Source: Granulosicoccus sp963833195 | GTDB taxonomy: Bacteria; Pseudomonadota; Gammaproteobacteria; Granulosicoccales; Granulosicoccaceae | Length of the DNA: 64,000 nucleotides | Assembly (NCBI GenBank): GCA_963833195.1 | Contig: CAWHXF010000028.1 | Span: forward strand, 1,116,001 to 1,180,000 | Direction of reading: 5' to 3' | Shown here: one piece after another, positions 46,915-55,268 of the stretch | How positions within the stretch are numbered: the stretch's first letter is position 1 | Layout: each line of letters begins with the position of its first letter | Translations under genes and position numbers: made by a program | The notes under the pieces: model-generated | Told to the model about the DNA's origin: nothing | The model's database searches: none | The model's input: only the letters and a program-made list of their open reading frames with translations

Positions 46915-48468
46915 TTAACGTCGTGCGCTGCGCGCTCGCCGCCGCCGCAGACCCCCTGCGAGCGCCACGAACGCGAGCGCGGCCGTACCGAACGCGCCGC
47001 CTCCACCGCTGCGAGGGCGCGGCGAGACGTCCCCGTCGGACGCACTGCCGCCCGTGGCCTCGCCGCCATCCGCGGCGCCGGCATCACCGCCGGTGATACT
47101 GCCGGCATCACCGCCCGTGTCACCGCCCGTGTCACCGCCTGTGTCACCGCCCGTGTCACCGCCCGTCGTCCCATCGGTGCCACCGTCGTCGGCATCCAGC
47201 GGATCGGTGCCGCGCGCGAGCTCGGTGGCATCGTCCACGCCATCGGCATCGGTATCGCTCAGGAGCGGGTCGGTGCCGAGCTCGACCTCGGCGCCGTCCT
47301 CGAGCGTGTCGCCGTCGGTGTCGCTCACGCTCGGGTCGGTGCCGAGCGCGGCCTCGTCGGCATCGGACAACCCGTCCGCATCGGCGTCGGGTGCGGGCTC
47401 GGGCGCGTCGCCATCTAGGGCCAGACTCTCGTGCACGCTCGAGTTGTCGCCGCCGCGCACTCGCGAACCCGCGACGACGTGCAGCCGATCGCCGATGATG
47501 CCCGCCCCGCCGCTGTGCCGGCCGACGCCGAGCGGTTGCAGCGTTCGCCACGCATCGTCGCTCGCGTCGTAGGCCTCGGCGACGGCGAGCGCGTCGCGAT
47601 CGTTGCCGACCTCCCCGCCCACGAGCAGCAGCTCGTTCTCGTGCTGCACGGTGAACGCGCCGGCGCGCGGCGTGGGAATGTCGGTCCCCGTGCGCCAGGT
47701 GCCGTCGGCGATGGAGTAGACGTCGGTCTCGGCCACGGTGTTCGTGAACACGTCGGGAAACGCGCTGACGCGGCCGCCGGCGGCGACGATCTCGCCGTCG
47801 AACAGACCGATGCCGAAATGGTCGCGCGGTCGCGGCCCGTCGGGCAGCACCGTCCAGGTCATCGTGGCGAGGTCCAGGCGGTCGAGCCAGGCCACGGCGC
47901 CGTCGTTGTGGCCGAGCGTGTTGCCGCCGTAGACGTAGAGGGCGCCTTCGGCATCGTCGTACGCCACGCCCGCCGAGCCGCGTCGGCGCGCTTCGGGCAC
48001 CTCACCCGCGATGCGCCAGCTCAGCGCGTCGGTATCGAAGACGTGCATCTCGGGCACCGAGATCTCGTCCGGGTAGCCGCCGGTGAACGCCCCCACGATC
48101 CAGACCTCGTCGCCGACGAGCACGGGCTGGAAGTGGTGCAGCCCCGTGGGCATGGGCGTCGACGCGGTCCAGGTGCGCGTCGCGGCGTCGTAGATGTCGA
48201 CGCGCTGTCCGCTGCCGCCGACCGGGCGACCACCGAAGAGGTAGAGCTTGCCGTCGTACGCGATGCCCGCCGCCTCGTGGCGTCCGAGCGGCGCGCTGCC
48301 GTCGCTGGACGTCTCGAGCCGCCAGGGCTCGTCGGCGGCCGGCGGCGCGGCGGTGACCGCGGCGGCCGACGCAAGGGCCATCAGGACGGCGCACGCGAGC
48401 GGGGCCGCATATCGCGGCGAGGGCGTGGCGGCGGACGAAGGTCGACGTGCGGTGCGCAGACGAGCCAT
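46915..48468 (-). CDS. Secreted Kelch-repeat protein with calcium-type repeats and a GlyGly-CTERM-like sorting tail
   Basis: The 517-residue protein has a signal peptide, then about five Kelch motifs (GKLYLFGGR, ALYVYGGN, GEIVAAGGR, ELLLVGGE) forming a likely beta-propeller. These are followed by three TSP3-like calcium repeats (DADADGLSDADEAALGTDP and variants), a Gly-Asp-Thr tandem run, and a tail of SGGGGAFGTAALAFVALAGG with Arg residues at the end. A Gly-rich stretch, one hydrophobic helix and a basic end is the GlyGly-CTERM pattern processed by rhombosortase in gammaproteobacteria. Probably cell-surface; ligand unknown. Confidence 0.85.
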   Translation of the reverse strand: MARLRTARRPSSAATPSPRYAAPLACAVLMALASAAAVTAAPPAADEPWRLETSSDGSAPLGRHEAAGIAYDGKLYLFGGRPVGGSGQRVDIYDAATRTWTASTPMPTGLHHFQPVLVGDEVWIVGAFTGGYPDEISVPEMHVFDTDALSWRIAGEVPEARRRGSAGVAYDDAEGALYVYGGNTLGHNDGAVAWLDRLDLATMTWTVLPDGPRPRDHFGIGLFDGEIVAAGGRVSAFPDVFTNTVAETDVYSIADGTWRTGTDIPTPRAGAFTVQHENELLLVGGEVGNDRDALAVAEAYDASDDAWRTLQPLGVGRHSGGAGIIGDRLHVVAGSRVRGGDNSSVHESLALDGDAPEPAPDADADGLSDADEAALGTDPSVSDTDGDTLEDGAEVELGTDPLLSDTDADGVDDATELARGTDPLDADDGGTDGTTGGDTGGDTGGDTGGDTGGDAGSITGGDAGAADGGEATGGSASDGDVSPRPRSGGGGAFGTAALAFVALAGGLRRRRARSARR

Positions 48469-48585
48469 CTTGTCGAGAACCGGTTCGGGGCGGGGATCGC
48501 ACCCTAACGGCGCAGGCCCCCCGATCGCGTCCCCCCTATCGGCGCAACGTGCGGCCCTTCACGGGCGAGTTGCGGGCGTTGAGTG

Positions 48586-49461
48586 TCAGTCCTCGCGACG
48601 CGGCAGCCGCGCCAGCAGCGAGCTCGTGTCCCAGCGACCGCCGCCGAGCGCCTGCACGTCGGCGTAGAACTGGTCGACGAGCGCGGCGACCGGCAGGCTG
48701 GCGCCGTTGCTGCGCGCCTCGTCGAGGCAGATCGACAGATCCTTTCGCATCCAGTCGACCGCGAAGCCGTGATCGAACTCCCGCTCCAGCATGGTCTCGT
48801 AGCGGTTCTCCATCTGCCAGGACTGCGCGGCGCCCTTGGAGATCACGTCGATGACCTCGCGACCGTCGAGCCCTGCGCGCTCGGCGAAGTGCAGGCCTTC
48901 GGACAGCCCCTGCACCAGCCCGGCGATGCAGATCTGGTTGACCATCTTGCACAGCTGGCCGGCACCGCTGTCGCCGAGCCTGCGCGCGGACTTCGCGAAA
49001 CGATCGATGTGCGGCTTCACGCGATCGAAGGCGGCACCTTCGCCGCCGACCATGACGGTGAGCTGGCCGTTCTGCGCGCCGGCCTGGCCGCCGGACACCG
49101 GCGCGTCCAGGAACGCGATGCCGCGCTCCGCGCCCGCCGCGTGCAACTCGCGCGCGACGGCCGCCGAGGCGGTGGTGTGGTCGACGAACGTGGTGCCCGA
49201 GGCCATGCCCGCGAACGCTCCGTCGTCGCCGAGCACGACCGCGCGCAGGTCGTCGTCGTTGCCCACGCAGGCGAACACGACGTCCGCCCCCGAGGCGGCC
49301 TCGGCGGGCGTCGCGTGCGCGCTGCCGCCGTGCTCGGCAACCCAGGCCTCGGCCTTCGCGCCGGTGCGGTTGTAGACGCGCAGCGTGGCGCCGGACTTCG
49401 CCAGGTGACCCGCCATGGGGTACCCCATGACGCCGAGACCGAGAAAGGCGAGTGTGGGCAT
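48586..49461 (-). CDS. Beta-hydroxyacid dehydrogenase (2-hydroxy-3-oxopropionate reductase-like)
   Basis: The 291-residue protein has an N-terminal Rossmann motif (FLGLGVMGYPMAGHL), the substrate-binding motif DAPVSGGQAGA and the catalytic Lys in CKMVNQ. This is the HIBADH/tartronate-semialdehyde-reductase family, which oxidises or reduces short beta-hydroxy acids with NAD(P). Specificity is not assignable. ATG 49461 starts MPTLAFLGLG. Its upstream region holds the terminal-repeat element at 49548. Confidence 0.9.
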   Translation of the reverse strand: MPTLAFLGLGVMGYPMAGHLAKSGATLRVYNRTGAKAEAWVAEHGGSAHATPAEAASGADVVFACVGNDDDLRAVVLGDDGAFAGMASGTTFVDHTTASAAVARELHAAGAERGIAFLDAPVSGGQAGAQNGQLTVMVGGEGAAFDRVKPHIDRFAKSARRLGDSGAGQLCKMVNQICIAGLVQGLSEGLHFAERAGLDGREVIDVISKGAAQSWQMENRYETMLEREFDHGFAVDWMRKDLSICLDEARSNGASLPVAALVDQFYADVQALGGGRWDTSSLLARLPRRED

Positions 49462-49547
49462 GATGAGCGGATCCTGCGCGAGGGCGTCGGCGATCGGGTG
49501 GCGGTGCGCGCGACGAAGCGGCGAACCGGGCGTCGACCGCCGATCTT

Positions 49548-49814
49548 AGGGCTCGCGACACAATAAATCAGCCGTTCTGTCGCCCCGCAGAGCGTGCCAG
49601 CCTAGGCGCGAGGAGTGGAGCGTGGCGGGCCACGCGACCGACGAGCAACGACGGATGGCGCGCTCTGCGGGGCGACCCCTACGGGGCCGGCCCTGTACGC
49701 TCGCCCCGCTGCGTTGCTGCTCGCGCGGGTAGCGCCGCTACCCTTGCTCACAGCGCCTTGCGGGACAAGCGCACAGGGCCGGCAGAACGGCTGATTTATT
49801 GTGTCGCGAGCCCT
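49548..49814. mobile_element. 267-bp element with 32-bp perfect terminal inverted repeats (MITE-like)
   Basis: The left end 49548-49579 (AGGGCTCGCGACACAATAAA then TCAGCCGTTCTG) is repeated exactly in inverted form at 49783-49814; allowing one mismatch, the arms extend to 35 bp (49545 and 49817). Inside are two more inverted pairs: 49579-49594 with 49661-49676 (16 bp, perfect), and 49686-49700 with about 49770-49784. No open frame of its own is evident, so this is a non-autonomous, strongly folding element. The right arm reaches the stop codon of the neighbouring leftward gene. No clear target duplication is visible. Confidence 0.75.
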
Positions 49815-50747
49815 TAGCCGTTGAAGCCCGTGTCGTCGTCGAGCAGGTCCTCGAGCCGCAGGCTGTCCGAACGTGCCGGCAGCTCGGACTCGGCCAGCAT
49901 CGGATAGTGCTCGTCGATGCGCTCGCCCTCCGGCTCGCGCCCGGGCGGCTCCACGCGTCGGTTCAGCACGGGCACCCCACCCTCGCGGCCCGCCTCTCGG
50001 CCCGACCCGCTGGCCCGACCCCTGGCCCGACCCCTGGCCCGACCCCTGGCCCGACCGGACGCCCCGACCGCCGGCCGCCTCGGGCAACGGGCGATCGGCC
50101 GCGGGTTCGTCGCGAACGGCGTCGCCGCCGCGCACGCCGGTGGCGAAGTCGCGCTCGCCGCGCAGGGCGCGCAGCTCCGCCTCCAGCACGGCCTGACGCT
50201 CCTCGGCGGCCTGCCGCTCGGCCTGCAGGGTCGCCACCCGACGGCGCGCGGTGCGCGCCTTCGCGGCCAGGGTCTCGCAGCGCGTCCGCAGCTCGAGCTC
50301 GGCCGCCGACGGCGCCGACGCGACGGGCTCCGGCGCGACCGGCTCCGGCGCCGACGCGACCGGCTCCGGCGCATCGTCCGGGCCGTCATCGGTTCCCGCC
50401 ACCAGCGGTGCCGCGCGAGGCCGCTCCGTCGCGCGGGCCACCGCCGCGAGCGCATCGGTCGTCCCGCCGACGGTGAGCCTGCGGCGTTCGGCGCGCCGGT
50501 GCAGCACGCCGGCGAGGGACGCACCCGCCGCGGCGCCGAAGCCGGCCGCGACGACCAGGCGCAGCACGAGTCCGACCGGAACGCCGCCGATCGCGAACCG
50601 CGCGACGTCCGCCGCATCGGCGGCCCCGACCACCGGGTGCTGGACGCTCCAGACGACGAACGCCGCCAGGCCCAGGAGCGAGACGCCGAACAGGCACCAC
50701 GCCGCGCCGTCGCCGGGCATCCCGTCGGGTCGACTACCGGCGGCCAT
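49814..50747 (-). pseudogene. Membrane-anchored coiled-coil protein with Gly-Ser-Gly-Gln repeats, one frameshift
   Basis: From ATG 50747 two hydrophobic helices (about residues 15-35 and 54-80) precede a charged coiled coil (ELELRTRCETLAAKARTARR...). A 12-bp tandem repeat encoding Gly-Ser-Gly-Gln follows. The last repeat copy has one extra base at about 50009; removing it restores a sensible acidic C-terminus (ESELPARSDSLRLEDLLDDD) that ends at 49814. Without the correction, the frame runs into arginine-rich nonsense. The interval has one extra base. The stop codon lies in the right arm of the inverted-repeat element. Function unknown. Confidence 0.7.
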
Positions 50748-51624
50748 CGGAAGCGCCGCTCACGGGGGCGGAAGGAACCGAAGCGGAAGACCCGCGCCCG
50801 GAATCGTGCCCCGAGTCGGCGGCCAGGCGTAGAAGCAGCTCGGCGTGCAGCGACGCGCTGCCCGCCGCCGCGATGCAGGAGCTTCCGGAAGGGGGTCCGC
50901 CGCGCCAGTCGCTGATGGTGCCGCCCGCCCCGCGCACGACGGGAATCAGCGCTTCGATGTCCCACGGCGCGAGTCCCGCCTCCACCACCGCGTCGACGTG
51001 CCCGGCGGCGAGCATGGCGTAGCCGTAGCAGTCGGTGCCCCAGCGCACCGTCATCGCGTCCCGGGCCACGCGCGCGAACGCATCGGCCTGCTCGCCCGGG
51101 GCGAACATCTCCGGTGCGGTCGCGCACAGCACGGCGGCGTCCAGCGCGCGTCCGCGGCGCGTGCGCAGCGGCCGGACGGCATCGCGGCTGCGCAGCGTCG
51201 TGCCGAGCGCGTGGCCCACGAAGCGCTCGCCGAGGAACGGCTGATCGAGCAACCCGAAGTCGTCCTGCCCCGTGCCCGCCAGCGCGATGAGCGTGCCCCA
51301 TACCGGAATGCCCGCCACGTAGGCCCGCGTGCCGTCGATCGGGTCCACGACCCATCTCGGCCCGTCGCCCACGGCCGGGGCCGGCCCGGCGGAGGACTCC
51401 TCGCCCACGAAGCCGATGTCCGGGCAACGCGCCCGGAGCACCTCGCGGATGGCGCTCTCGGCATCCCGGTCGACGCGCGTCACCGGATCGTAGTCGGCAT
51501 CGCCGGCGCTCTTGTCCTCCACGACGAGCGAGCCGCGGAAGCCCGCCAGCGTGATGCGCGCGGCGGCGTCGGCGGCCGCGTGCGCGGCTTCCAGCAAGGC
51601 GGGGTCGGGGTGCGGAGCGCTCAT
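50734..51624 (-). CDS. Inositol-monophosphatase-family phosphatase (histidinol-phosphatase-like)
   Basis: The 296-residue Mg-dependent phosphatase has the three metal motifs of the family: GFVGEESS, WVVDPIDGTRAY and, near the C-terminus, GLAPWDIEALIPVVRGAGG. Histidinol-phosphate phosphatases of the HisN type have this layout, but other phosphatases of the family cannot be excluded. ATG 51624 is the first Met; a second in-frame Met 18 nt later (MSAPHPDP) is also possible. Its 3' end overlaps the coiled-coil gene by 14 nt. Confidence 0.85.
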   Translation of the reverse strand: MSAPHPDPALLEAAHAAADAAARITLAGFRGSLVVEDKSAGDADYDPVTRVDRDAESAIREVLRARCPDIGFVGEESSAGPAPAVGDGPRWVVDPIDGTRAYVAGIPVWGTLIALAGTGQDDFGLLDQPFLGERFVGHALGTTLRSRDAVRPLRTRRGRALDAAVLCATAPEMFAPGEQADAFARVARDAMTVRWGTDCYGYAMLAAGHVDAVVEAGLAPWDIEALIPVVRGAGGTISDWRGGPPSGSSCIAAAGSASLHAELLLRLAADSGHDSGRGSSASVPSAPVSGASDGRR

Positions 51625-51857
51625 GGCGCGCAGTGTAGCCATGCGCGTCGCGCCGAAGACGTCCCCTGCGCCGGTGCGACGTGGGCGGACGCCGGGTGCG
51701 CCGGTCCGGCGTGAGCGATGGCGTCATAACCGGCCCGCGAATGGCGCGAGCGCGTCCAAACGTGAATTCGGATGCAGGACTTTCGACGACGCCGTCCGGC
51801 ACGGAGCGCGCTCCTACGCTCCTCGGCCTTCCGCGTCATCGGGTATCCCGCCGAACC

Positions 51858-52202
51858 GTGCCAGCCGTCGTCCTCCGTACGCCGTCCCCACAGCAGCGCC
51901 GACCGAGGCGCGCGACCGGACGTGCCGGCAGGGCGGTACTCGCCGCGCTCTGCGCTTGCACGGCGCTCGCCGGTTGCAGCACGATGCACATCAAGCGTGC
52001 GGCCTACCAGGTGCTGCGCGAGCAGGATTGCCGCATGAACGAGCTCGAGTCCTTCTGCCGTCGCACGTACGCGAACGACTACCACGAGTACGAGCGGCAA
52101 CGGCGCACCTTCATGCAGGAGTCGCGCGACGACGTCTGGCGCATCGACGGCGACGGCGCGGCCGACACCGGCCTGCTGCTGACCGACGTGCTGCGCCGGT
52201 GA
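51858..52202 (+). CDS. Small lipoprotein of unknown function
   Basis: The 114-residue protein starts at GTG 51858, has a hydrophobic signal ending in a lipobox (CTALAGC), and a mature part of about 70 residues with SFCRRTYANDYHEYERQRRTF. I recognise no domain. The gene overlaps the phosphodiesterase gene start by 4 nt (GTGA), so the two are probably co-expressed. The 233 bp before it contain nothing else I can name. Confidence 0.7.
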   Translation: MPAVVLRTPSPQQRRPRRATGRAGRAVLAALCACTALAGCSTMHIKRAAYQVLREQDCRMNELESFCRRTYANDYHEYERQRRTFMQESRDDVWRIDGDGAADTGLLLTDVLRR

Positions 52203-52993
52203 GCGGCGGCCCCCCCACGGTGGGTCGCGGCGCGCACGCACCGCTCGCCACCGTCGTGGCGCATCGGGGCGCCTCGGGCGACGCGCCGGAGAACACGCTC
52301 GCCGCCATCGCCCTCGCGGCCGAGCAGGGCGCGCTCGCGGTCGAGATCGACGCCAACGCCAGCCGCGACCGCGTCGCCTTCGTGCACCACGACGTGCGCC
52401 TGGAGCGCTGCACCGACGGCAGCGGCGCGTTGCACGAAACGGACGCCGACGCCCTCGACGCGCTGCGTGCCGGCGTCGGTCGTCCCGGCCACGAGCACGA
52501 GCCGCTGCCGCGCCTCGAGGCGGCCATCGCCGCGTGCCGGCGGCTCGGCATGGTGCTCAACATCGAGATCAAGCCGCCGCGCGGACGCGAGCGCGACACG
52601 GCCCGCGCCGTGTGCGAGGCCGTGGCGTCGGCCGGCGCGTCGGCCGGCGCCATCGTCTACTCGAGCTTCAGCGCCGCCGCGCTGGAGGCGGCGCGCGACT
52701 GTCTCGCCGACGTGCCGCGCGCCTTGCTCACGGGCGACATCCCGGACGACTGGCGCACGGCGCTGGACGCCGTGGGCGCATCGAACCTGCACTGCTCGGC
52801 GAGCGGTTTCGAGCCGACGAAGGCGGCCGCCATCGTGGCCGCGGGCTACGGGCTGTACGTGTACACCGTGAACGAGCCCATCCTCGCCGCGCGGCTGCTC
52901 GCCGACGGCGCGCACGGGGTGTTCACCGACTATCCCGCGGCGTTGCGAGCTGCGCTGGGTGCGGGGTCGGGCCCGGCCTCGCCGCCCGCCTGA
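52199..52993 (+). CDS. Glycerophosphodiester phosphodiesterase
   Basis: The 264-residue TIM barrel has the GDPD active-site start VVAHRGASGDAPENTLAAI (His and Arg), the metal Glu/Asp in AVEIDANAS and the acid/base His in FVHHDVRLERCTDG. It hydrolyses glycerophosphodiesters from phospholipid turnover to glycerol 3-phosphate. There is no signal peptide, so it is cytoplasmic, like UgpQ. GTG 52199 overlaps the small lipoprotein gene; the 3' end overlaps the convergent hydrolase by 64 nt. Confidence 0.9.
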   Translation: MSGGPPTVGRGAHAPLATVVAHRGASGDAPENTLAAIALAAEQGALAVEIDANASRDRVAFVHHDVRLERCTDGSGALHETDADALDALRAGVGRPGHEHEPLPRLEAAIAACRRLGMVLNIEIKPPRGRERDTARAVCEAVASAGASAGAIVYSSFSAAALEAARDCLADVPRALLTGDIPDDWRTALDAVGASNLHCSASGFEPTKAAAIVAAGYGLYVYTVNEPILAARLLADGAHGVFTDYPAALRAALGAGSGPASPPA

Positions 52994-53838
52994 GGCAGTG
53001 CGGGCAGCACCCGCTCGCCGGGCAGCTCGGCCGGTTCGTCGTCGGCCAGCGCGCGCAGCACGCGGGGCCAGGCGTTGCCCCAGCAGCAGCCGTGACCGTA
53101 GCCTTCGAGGCGCACCGCGACCGCGTTCGGCACGCTCGCCAGGTACCGCCCCACCAGGGTGGGCGGAATGACGGCATCGTCGCCGCCGAGCAGGTGCCAC
53201 TGGCGCACGCGCCCGGGCAGCGGCACGCGGCGCGCCGGGTTCATCGAGCCGCGCAGCGGCGAGTAGCCGTGATGCGTGGTCCAGGCCTCGGTGTCGAGGT
53301 TGCCCGCCACGGTCACGACCGCGTCCACCCGCTCCAGGCGCTCGGCGATGAGCAACGCCAGTGTCCCGCCCCCGCTGTGCCCGAACAGTCGCACCGAACG
53401 CGCGCCCACGAGCGCCGCGCGACCGCGTATCACCGCGGCCATGCTGTCCACCACGCGCGTGGAATAGCGGTCCGAGGTCCACATGCGGTTGTCGCACCCG
53501 CTCTCGTTGTAGGTGCCGTTGTAGCAGGGACGTCCGACGTAGATGGCGGCCGTCGGATCGAGCCCCATGAGCCCGAGCATCAGGGGCCGACGCGGTGTGG
53601 GGTCCGGCATGATCACGGTGCGGTGGCGCCAGGGCGTGCCGTCGCCCTCCAGGTACACGTGCAGCACGCCGTCGGTGACCGGAGCGGCGTTCGAGAACAC
53701 GGTGAGCACGTAGCCGGAGGCGCGCACCGAGGCGCGCTCGAATCCGGCCTCGTTCGCCAGCGCCCTGAGCTTGGAGGTGGGCGTGGCGCACGACCCGAGG
53801 ACGAGGGCGAGCGCGACGAGGATCAGCCGCGAAAGCAT
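52930..53838 (-). CDS. Lipoprotein alpha/beta hydrolase
   Basis: The 302-residue protein has a lipobox (ALALVLGSC) right after its N-terminus, then an alpha/beta-hydrolase core with nucleophile elbow GHSGGG and a C-terminal His in GYGHGCCW. A Cys-rich insertion (GRPCYNGTYNESGCDN) precedes the elbow. ATG 53838 is chosen because the signal begins there; ATG 53904 would put 22 residues in front of it. Likely an envelope esterase or lipase; substrate unknown. Confidence 0.82.
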   Translation of the reverse strand: MLSRLILVALALVLGSCATPTSKLRALANEAGFERASVRASGYVLTVFSNAAPVTDGVLHVYLEGDGTPWRHRTVIMPDPTPRRPLMLGLMGLDPTAAIYVGRPCYNGTYNESGCDNRMWTSDRYSTRVVDSMAAVIRGRAALVGARSVRLFGHSGGGTLALLIAERLERVDAVVTVAGNLDTEAWTTHHGYSPLRGSMNPARRVPLPGRVRQWHLLGGDDAVIPPTLVGRYLASVPNAVAVRLEGYGHGCCWGNAWPRVLRALADDEPAELPGERVLPALPQAGGEAGPDPAPSAARNAAG

Positions 53839-53953
53839 GACGCGGGACCGGAGACGGACTGGAGAATGAAGGCGCCCGGACCGGACGAAGGTCATGGACG
53901 ACACCTTGCCGACGTTGCGCGGCGGGGAGACTCGCCCGCCTGCAGATCGAAGA

Positions 53954-54029
53954 TGGCGTCCCCTAGGGGACTCGAACCCCTGTTACCGCCGTGAAAGGGC
54001 AGTGTCCTAGGCCACTAGACGAAGGGGAC
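53954..54029 (-). tRNA. tRNA-Glu (anticodon TTC)
   Basis: The minus strand folds into a complete cloverleaf. The acceptor stem GTCCCCT pairs with AGGGGAC, the anticodon loop CTTTCAC carries TTC, the T-loop is GTTCGAG, the discriminator base is G and CCA is encoded. The sequence is almost that of the enterobacterial tRNA-Glu. Length 76 nt including CCA. Confidence 0.97.
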
Positions 54030-54131
54030 GCTGTGCCGGTGAACCGGTGCCTTCGAGCCACGAATGATGCCACAGCCGAACACCCGTGTCGGCCACTTCG
54101 AGACGATTTTTTTCAGGTCGCCTGTCCGAGG

Positions 54132-54164
54132 CGGCCGCGAATCGGCCGCGAATCGGCCGCGAAT
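54132..54164. repeat. Three tandem 11-bp repeats in a non-coding gap
   Basis: CGGCCGCGAAT is present three times in direct succession in the 195-bp spacer between tRNA-Glu and the degenerate GGDEF gene; a partial, diverged copy follows. Each unit contains the palindrome CGGCCG. No function can be assigned. Confidence 0.7.
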
Positions 54165-54224
54165 CGCCCCTGAATCGATCGCGAACCGGCGGCGGACCGG
54201 CGGCAGACCGGTCGCGGGCCGCGC

Positions 54225-55181
54225 TCAGGCGGCCGCCGGACCGTCGTCCTCGGGACCGTCGCCGGCGCCGTGCGTGCCCGGTGCGGGCACCGCCACCACG
54301 CGGTTGCGGCCCGCCTGGCGCGCGCGCGCGAGCGCCGCCGCGGCCCGTTCCAGCAGTGACTCGACCGTGTCGTCGGGACCGAGCTCGGTCAACCCGCCGC
54401 TCGCGGTCAGCACGAAGCGCACGTTGTCCATGGACACGCAGCGGTCGACCGCGCGGCGCAGCCGCTCGGCCAGCGCGACGGCGTCGTCGAGCATCGCATC
54501 GGCCAGCACCAGGCAGAACGTGTCCTGGTCGGTGCGGAAGATCAGATCGGAGCGGCGCAGCGAACCGGTCAGCGTCTCGGCCACGGTCGCCCAGGCCGAC
54601 TCGCCCGCCTCGGTGCCGTGGCATTCGCTGATGGATTCGAGATAGTCCACGCTCATGTGCAGCAGCGCCAGCGGCCTTCCGAGCGTGCGCGCGGCACGCA
54701 GCTCGCGCGGCAGATCGATCTCCAGGCTCTGCTGGTTCCTGAGCCCCGTGGTGCGATCGGTCATCGCCGCCAGCACCGCCGTGCGGTGCTGCAGGGCGTT
54801 GTCGAGCGGATACACGACCGCCTCCACGAGCCGCTCCCCGGCGCGCTCCTCGCGCGCATCGAACGGGGTGTCGCGCATCAGCACCACCTCGCCCAGCGGG
54901 CGCTCGCCGAGGTGCACCGCGAAGCGCTGACGGTAACGCGCCGTGCGCCCGAGCAGCAGGTCCGCACCGCGATCGCCCGACGCGCCGAAGCGCAGGCCGT
55001 CGAAGCGCACGAAGGCCTGGCCCTCGCACAGCAGCGCCTCGAACAGCGCGTCGAGCTCGAGCTTCCTGTGCAGCAGGGCGTGGAACTCGAGCTGCCGGAG
55101 CTGCACGTCCATGCGCTGGCGGCGCACCGCCGACAGCGACGTGACGACGGATCGTTCCTGCAACGGGGACACTGTGGCCAT
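54225..55181 (-). CDS. GGDEF-domain protein with a degenerate active site
   Basis: The 318-residue soluble protein has an N-terminal region of about 140 residues with GAF-like character (FDGLRFGASGDRGADLLL) and a C-terminal GGDEF fold. The signature is lost: FRTDQDTFCLVLADA stands where R-x-GGDEF is expected, so neither GG nor Glu remains and cyclic-di-GMP synthesis is unlikely. ATG 55181 is preferred for the AGGA site; ATG 55232 is an alternative. It is last in the fleQ-flhG-fliA direction, suggesting a role in motility control or c-di-GMP sensing. Confidence 0.82.
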   Translation of the reverse strand: MATVSPLQERSVVTSLSAVRRQRMDVQLRQLEFHALLHRKLELDALFEALLCEGQAFVRFDGLRFGASGDRGADLLLGRTARYRQRFAVHLGERPLGEVVLMRDTPFDAREERAGERLVEAVVYPLDNALQHRTAVLAAMTDRTTGLRNQQSLEIDLPRELRAARTLGRPLALLHMSVDYLESISECHGTEAGESAWATVAETLTGSLRRSDLIFRTDQDTFCLVLADAMLDDAVALAERLRRAVDRCVSMDNVRFVLTASGGLTELGPDDTVESLLERAAAALARARQAGRNRVVAVPAPGTHGAGDGPEDDGPAAA

Positions 55182-55268
55182 GAACGAGTCCTGCGGTTCG
55201 GCGAAGAGCGTTGCAGGGACTCTCGCAATCATCGGACCACGCCCGGCGCGGGCGTGTCACGCGATGTT

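Noticed and set aside
49548..49814. Complete insertion sequence
   Set aside because: No transposase frame exists between the inverted repeats; only a non-autonomous element can be claimed.
54100..54115. Run of seven T taken as an intrinsic terminator
   Set aside because: No stable stem precedes it in the direction in which the T-run would lie at the RNA 3' end, and no rightward gene ends nearby.
54132..54164. 11-bp repeats considered as iterons or an origin
   Set aside because: Only three copies, no AT-rich melting region, no DnaA boxes and no replication gene nearby.
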